Shown: positions 33,206-36,455 of the stretch, piece after piece
Position numbering within the stretch: the first letter of the stretch is position 1
Layout: each line of letters starts with the position of its first letter
Source: Clostridia bacterium
Lineage (GTDB): Bacteria; Bacillota; Clostridia; Oscillospirales; Ethanoligenentaceae
Length of the DNA stretch: 36,455 bases
Direction of reading: 5' to 3'
Assembly: GCA_031292115.1 (NCBI GenBank)
Contig: JARLHS010000136.1
Span: forward strand, 1-36,455
Program-made: the position numbers and the translations under genes
The notes under the pieces: model-generated
What the model saw: the letters and a program-made list of their open reading frames with translations, nothing else
What the model was told of the DNA's origin: nothing
Databases searched by the model: none

Positions 33206-33799
33206 ATGACCGGAGCTGAAAAGCTGGAATCCCTGATTCTGGAAAGCTGCGGTATTATTACAACCATGCAAGCTGACACCTACGCGATTCACCGGGAGTA
33301 TTTACGCGAGTTTGTCAGACTTGGCAAGCTCGAGCGCATTGCCCACGGCGTTTATATCGCTCCCGATGTGTGGGAAGATAAGATGATGCTCCTGCAACTC
33401 CGCAAGAATAAAATGATCTACTCCCATGAAACAGCACTGTTCCTTCATGATTTGACGGACCGTGACCCTTTGACTTATTGCGTGACGGTTCCTACCGGAT
33501 ATAACACAAGCAAGCTAACGCAGGATGGGCTGACTGTGCATACCATCAAACGAGATCTGCTAGAACTAGGAGTTTGTACGGCCAAAACCTCTTTCGGGAA
33601 TGACGTCCGCGCCTATAATATGGAGCGCACCATCTGCGACATTGTACGGGATCGCCATAAACAGGATGCCATTGTCGTGACTGACGCACTAAAAAGATAC
33701 ACAAAGCGAAAAGACAAAGGACTCAATACGCTGATGAAGTACTCGGAACTTTTCCGTATTGAAAAGGTCCTCAGAAATTATTTGGAGGTGCTTCTTTGA
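33206..33799 (+). CDS. AbiEi-family antitoxin of a type IV toxin-antitoxin system
   Basis: A 197-aa protein with an N-terminal winged helix (ESLILESCGIITTMQADTYAIHREYLREFVRLGKLERIAHGVY) and the AbiEi C-terminal domain (MIYSHETALFLHDLTDRDPLTYCVTVPTGYN, YNMERTICDIVRDRHK). AbiEi proteins repress their own operon and counteract the AbiEii nucleotidyltransferase toxin, and the pair aborts phage infection in other bacteria. AAGGAGGG lies just before the ATG at 33206. The gene itself looks intact, but the toxin that follows and overlaps its end is broken. Confidence 0.88.
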   Translation: MTGAEKLESLILESCGIITTMQADTYAIHREYLREFVRLGKLERIAHGVYIAPDVWEDKMMLLQLRKNKMIYSHETALFLHDLTDRDPLTYCVTVPTGYNTSKLTQDGLTVHTIKRDLLELGVCTAKTSFGNDVRAYNMERTICDIVRDRHKQDAIVVTDALKRYTKRKDKGLNTLMKYSELFRIEKVLRNYLEVLL

Positions 33800-34307
33800 A
33801 CACGTCCACTCAGTTAAAGCACCGGTGCGCAATCTGTCGCAGGCAAAAGGTGTACAGGCGGAGATCATATTACGGAACTTTATGCTGGAACGGTTTCTTG
33901 AAAGAATCTCTGTCTCCCCGTATCGGGAGAAGTTTATTCTAAAGGGCGGCATGCTGGTGGACGCCATGGTTGGGCTCGACACCCGAGCCACAATGGATAT
34001 GGACGCAACCATCCGAGGCATCCCAGTATCAGACGATGCCATTGCGAAAGCAATCCAAACGATTCTTGATTGCCCTGTTGACGATGGTGTCGTAATGAGG
34101 CTGCAGGGACTGGAGCACATCCATGAGGAAGCGGAGTACGCCGGAATCCGCGCGTCCATCGAAGCTGTGCTGAACAAGACACACCAAGTTATGAAAATCG
34201 ATATTACAACCGGAGATCAGATGTGTGGTCAGGTTGGAAGAAGGAAATTAAAAACTCGTTGGGGAATTTCTTTAATAGCAAACGAAGAGGAAATATTATA
34301 TGCATAA
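33796..34307 (+). pseudogene. AbiEii-family nucleotidyltransferase toxin, frameshifted and 3'-truncated
   Basis: The expected TTG start at 33796 (MNTSTQLK) overlaps the AbiEi stop. After TTAAAG the frame is lost, and the family sequence APVRNLSQAKGVQAEIILRN continues one base out of phase, so one A is missing from a short A-run. The nucleotidyltransferase core follows (FILKGGMLVDAMVGLDTRATMDMDATIRG, with GG-x-x-x and the DMD acidic pair) up to MKIDITTGDQ. There the normal sequence stops and about 28 unrelated residues lead into lgt. Full AbiEii proteins are near 290 aa, so the C-terminal half is gone. The toxin is almost certainly inactive. Confidence 0.85.
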
Positions 34308-35058
34308 TGATTTGTTTTCAATTTGGGGGCTCACCATACATGGCTATGGACTAATGATTGCATTGGGAATATTAGTAGCTATAGCTGTTGGCATGTTTCG
34401 GGCAAAACGAAGTAATCTTGATAGCAAAATGATACCGGATATAGCTCTGTTATGTGTAATTTTAGGATTTATAGGCGCAAAAATTCTATTCGTGATAGTA
34501 GATTTTTCAGCTTTTTTGCAGAATCCTTGGTTAGTATTTAGCGGTGATGGATTTGTAGTATATGGTGGTATTATTAGTGGCGTTTTAGCAACAATTGTAT
34601 ACTCTAGAAAAAAGAAATGTGATTTTTATCGTTATCTTGATCTATTGATACCCTCAGTAGCTTTGGCTCAAGGGTTTGGACGCATCGGATGTTTTTTGGC
34701 AGGCTGCTGTTATGGTCGCGCCACCACGGGTTGGTATGGTATCACTTTCCCCAAAGGTAGTATCGCACCAGCAGGCATTCCATTAATACCTACTCAATTG
34801 ATATCTGCTGGTGGGAACTTATTATTAGCGGCTTTTTTAATTATATATAGTAAACATGCAAAGTACAAAGGAAATGTGGGAGCAGCTTATCTCGTGCTTT
34901 ATGGTATTGGGCGTTTTTTCATTGAATTCCTGAGAAGTGATGAAAGAGGATGCGTTGGATTTTTGTCTACCTCTCAGTTTATTTCTTTGTTTATCGTGAT
35001 AGGTGGACTGGTGTTGTTCTGGCGCAACTACAAGCAGAGAGGAAAGGAATTGGTATAA
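34300..35058 (+). CDS. lgt: Prolipoprotein diacylglyceryl transferase (accessory copy)
   Basis: A membrane enzyme of 252 aa that transfers diacylglycerol from phosphatidylglycerol to the lipobox cysteine. About seven hydrophobic segments, the early HGYGLMIALGI, VYGGIISG, the Lgt signature in variant form GRIGCFLAGCCYGR, and YGIGRFFIEFLRSDERG with its essential arginine are all visible. GAAGAGGAAA precedes the ATG. Its base composition is far more AT-rich than the neighbourhood, and it sits between broken AbiE genes and a recombinase remnant, so it is probably a horizontally acquired second copy. It could process element-borne lipoproteins such as the AT-rich one at 11110 (speculation). Confidence 0.92.
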   Translation: MHNDLFSIWGLTIHGYGLMIALGILVAIAVGMFRAKRSNLDSKMIPDIALLCVILGFIGAKILFVIVDFSAFLQNPWLVFSGDGFVVYGGIISGVLATIVYSRKKKCDFYRYLDLLIPSVALAQGFGRIGCFLAGCCYGRATTGWYGITFPKGSIAPAGIPLIPTQLISAGGNLLLAAFLIIYSKHAKYKGNVGAAYLVLYGIGRFFIEFLRSDERGCVGFLSTSQFISLFIVIGGLVLFWRNYKQRGKELV

Positions 35059-35112
35059 AAGGAAAGCACACCCTACGTCAAATTTCGTAGAGTGCCTTGC
35101 TCATCTTTACCC
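35059..35112. other. Element-end-like block after lgt
   Basis: The block ACCCTACG...TTTCGTAGAGTGCC (35069-35095), with a CTACG/CGTAG inverted repeat, recurs almost unchanged near recombinase remnant A (10828-10855). It sits about 20 bp downstream of the recombinase stop in each case, as a terminator or element end would. Confidence 0.5.
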
Positions 35113-35335
35113 TTATTCATTCACACCCACCGTCACGCCGGACTTAAACTCCAGGGTGAATTTGTCATAAGCGGCCGCGCACGGCGGCTTTGTAGACATG
35201 GTGACCTTTTCAACCAACCGCTAGACGAGCGGTTCGTCACATTCGGTAAGGGTCGTGAGTTGCTCCCGCAGAAAGATCTCCATATCGGATATCCGCTTTT
35301 TCACATCGTCCCGCCCGGTGCTTTCCAGCTGCGAT
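35113..35335 (-). pseudogene. Serine recombinase C-terminal remnant C
   Basis: The minus strand reads QLESTGRDDVKKRISDMEIF, FLREQLTTLTECDEPLV, then an in-frame TAG. It continues in the same frame with RLVEKVTMSTKPPCAAAYDK and FTLEFKSGVTVGVNE-stop (TAA at 35115-35113). This is the end of the same recombinase type as remnants A and B, with the catalytic part lost and a nonsense codon inside. Confidence 0.8.
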
Positions 35336-35526
35336 TCCCACTTTTGTTAAGTGAAGTGGCTAACTTTGAAAACTTCGGTTATTTCTTTTATACGGTATCC
35401 GTCGATTCAATACTCGGTCGCACGACGGCGAAATTTTATATCATAACTCATAATTTTATTATAATACAATTCAGACTTTATTTAAAGTTAGTGAGTATAG
35501 TTGCATTATCCCACAACAAAACAGTA
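35336..35526. other. AT-rich gene-free segment
   Basis: No coding region, RNA gene or convincing promoter is seen between recombinase remnant C and the terminator at 35527. A TATAAT (35460-35465) lacks a matching -35. Confidence 0.5.
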
Positions 35527-35566
35527 CCTCCTGTCGTAATTACTATTCTACGATAGGAGGCCTTTT
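35527..35566. terminator. Hairpin terminator before the reductase gene
   Basis: CCTCCTGTCGTA (35527-35538) pairs with TACGATAGGAGG (35549-35560), one mismatch, and is followed by CCTTTT. It lies about 30 bp beyond the 3' end of the minus-strand reductase, so it may serve transcription from both sides. Confidence 0.65.
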
Positions 35567-35594
35567 CGTCATTGACCTTTTTTCTTGCATCTGT

Positions 35595-36455
35595 TCATTG
35601 TTTCGTAATTAAGCTTTCTACATCGTAAAGCCGTGGTGCCTTTATTCCGTACTTTCTGGCATCTGTAATAACTTCCTGTACGGCATAGCCAACTTTATAG
35701 TGGTTATGCGACATAAGTGCAAAGGCCACGCTTTTAGGTGAAAAAACAACGTGACTCATAAGAAATCCAACAACGCTCGGTGGAAGGTTGCCCATCACTT
35801 TTGTCAAGACATCAAGTTTTGAGCCCTTTGATTTCAAAACAGGGATCATTTCTTTCAAGTCCCGGCCTAATCCAGCGAGCGCTTCGGGTGAAGAAATTAC
35901 TTTTTTAAAACTGCCGCTTTTTAACACTTCGACTTCCATTGCGGTGTTTAGTGCGAAGTGATTCCAGAGCCAACTTTGAACATCCTTTTGAACCGTTATC
36001 TTGAAGCCCGCCTCAACAAAAAGCTTGCGAACCTGCAAATCCCTTTTGGTAGGCTCGGGCTCAAATGTTCCAAACTGAACCGTCTTGTAAAGCCCACCGT
36101 AAAGAGTGTTTCCTTCAAATCCACCGCCGGCGCCGGGGAAGCCGTAAACAATTTGACTGAGCGGAATCGGCTGAACAGCTGATTGAGGATCTTGCCAGAA
36201 ATTATTGAAGAAAAGAACGGTTGCATTTCCAACGCGCGGCGTCAGGTACTTTACCACACTTGATACCTGCTCGGGGTTGACACTCATAAAAATGAGGTCA
36301 TAGTCGTGATTTTCCTTTATTTCTTCATGTGTTACAATAGGCCATTTTCCTTTGACTAACCGGTCTTTTTTGCTTCGCCGTGCGTCCCATATTTCCAAGT
36401 TTACAAGTGAACCATATTGTGCCTTCCTGCCTTCACGAACATAGAACTCAACAGT
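35595..36455 (-). CDS. Ketopantoate reductase-like (ApbA/PanE family) oxidoreductase, N-terminus off the window
   Basis: The frame is open to the right edge, where it reads TVEFYVREGRKAQYGSLVNLE, so the Rossmann GxGxxG start lies outside. The visible 286 residues contain the end of the NADPH-binding domain (DLIFMSVNPEQVSSVVKYL, FFNNFWQ) and the C-terminal helical domain (LFVEAGFKITVQKDVQSWLWNHFALNTAMEVEVL) in the ApbA/PanE pattern. PanE reduces 2-dehydropantoate for pantothenate synthesis, but many clostridial members of this family have other or unknown substrates. The gene lies alone beyond the recombinase remnant. Confidence 0.8.
   Translation of the reverse strand, partial: TVEFYVREGRKAQYGSLVNLEIWDARRSKKDRLVKGKWPIVTHEEIKENHDYDLIFMSVNPEQVSSVVKYLTPRVGNATVLFFNNFWQDPQSAVQPIPLSQIVYGFPGAGGGFEGNTLYGGLYKTVQFGTFEPEPTKRDLQVRKLFVEAGFKITVQKDVQSWLWNHFALNTAMEVEVLKSGSFKKVISSPEALAGLGRDLKEMIPVLKSKGSKLDVLTKVMGNLPPSVVGFLMSHVVFSPKSVAFALMSHNHYKVGYAVQEVITDARKYGIKAPRLYDVESLITKQ

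Overview
The window looks like a chromosomal segment of a fairly GC-rich Clostridia member (Bacillota), possibly Oscillospirales. The evidence is the Gram-positive Shine-Dalgarno sites (AAGGAGG type), TTG and GTG starts, TTGATT-17-TATAAT promoters with extended -10 elements, a clostridial-type MurA, WalJ next to RlmH, a YesM/YesN-type two-component system, and clostridial serine-recombinase and AbiE families. No 16S gene or other species-level marker is present.

Region 1 (1-10.6 kb) is core-like. It holds the 3' end of a KimA/YdaO-type APC permease, a three-gene operon of two zinc-ribbon proteins and an unrecognised 397-aa protein, a minus-strand iron-containing alcohol dehydrogenase, murA, walJ-rlmH, a minus-strand Nramp Mn/Fe transporter with a palindromic operator candidate, and an RlmD/RumA-type 23S rRNA methyltransferase.

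Region 2 (10.6-12.6 kb) is accessory. An AT-rich lipoprotein with its own strong promoter sits between two decayed C-terminal ends of serine recombinase genes.

Region 3 (12.64-22.74 kb) is the most interesting part. A roughly 10-kb module is bounded by two direct repeats of about 198 bp. Each repeat starts with the 3' part of a tRNA-Ala(GGC)-like gene followed by a strong hairpin. The module carries its own sigma-54 (rpoN), an AcoR/DhaR-like sigma-54 activator interrupted by a one-base frameshift, and a divergent ALDH3-like aldehyde dehydrogenase. A compact operon follows: stand-alone lipoyl carrier, short-chain dehydrogenase, E2 acyltransferase core without a subunit-binding domain, SCP2-like protein, E1 alpha and E1 beta. 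I read it as a self-contained, sigma-54-controlled pathway that oxidises or cleaves an acyloin or 2-oxo compound, with a split E2 and no local E3.

Region 4 (22.8-32.7 kb) is a sugar-sensing and uptake locus. A minus-strand operon encodes a membrane-anchored sugar-binding sensor, a LytS/YesM kinase, a YesN/AraC regulator and a second sugar-binding lipoprotein. It is divergent from an ABC importer (binding lipoprotein, double ATPase, permease), as in the XylFII-LytS-YesN/XylFGH arrangement known from Clostridium. Both divergent promoters can be read in the intergenic region.

Region 5 (32.7-36.5 kb) is a second accessory patch: a glutamate dehydrogenase 3' fragment, an AbiEi antitoxin with a frameshifted and truncated AbiEii toxin, an AT-rich extra lgt, a third recombinase tail, and a ketopantoate-reductase-like gene running off the right edge.
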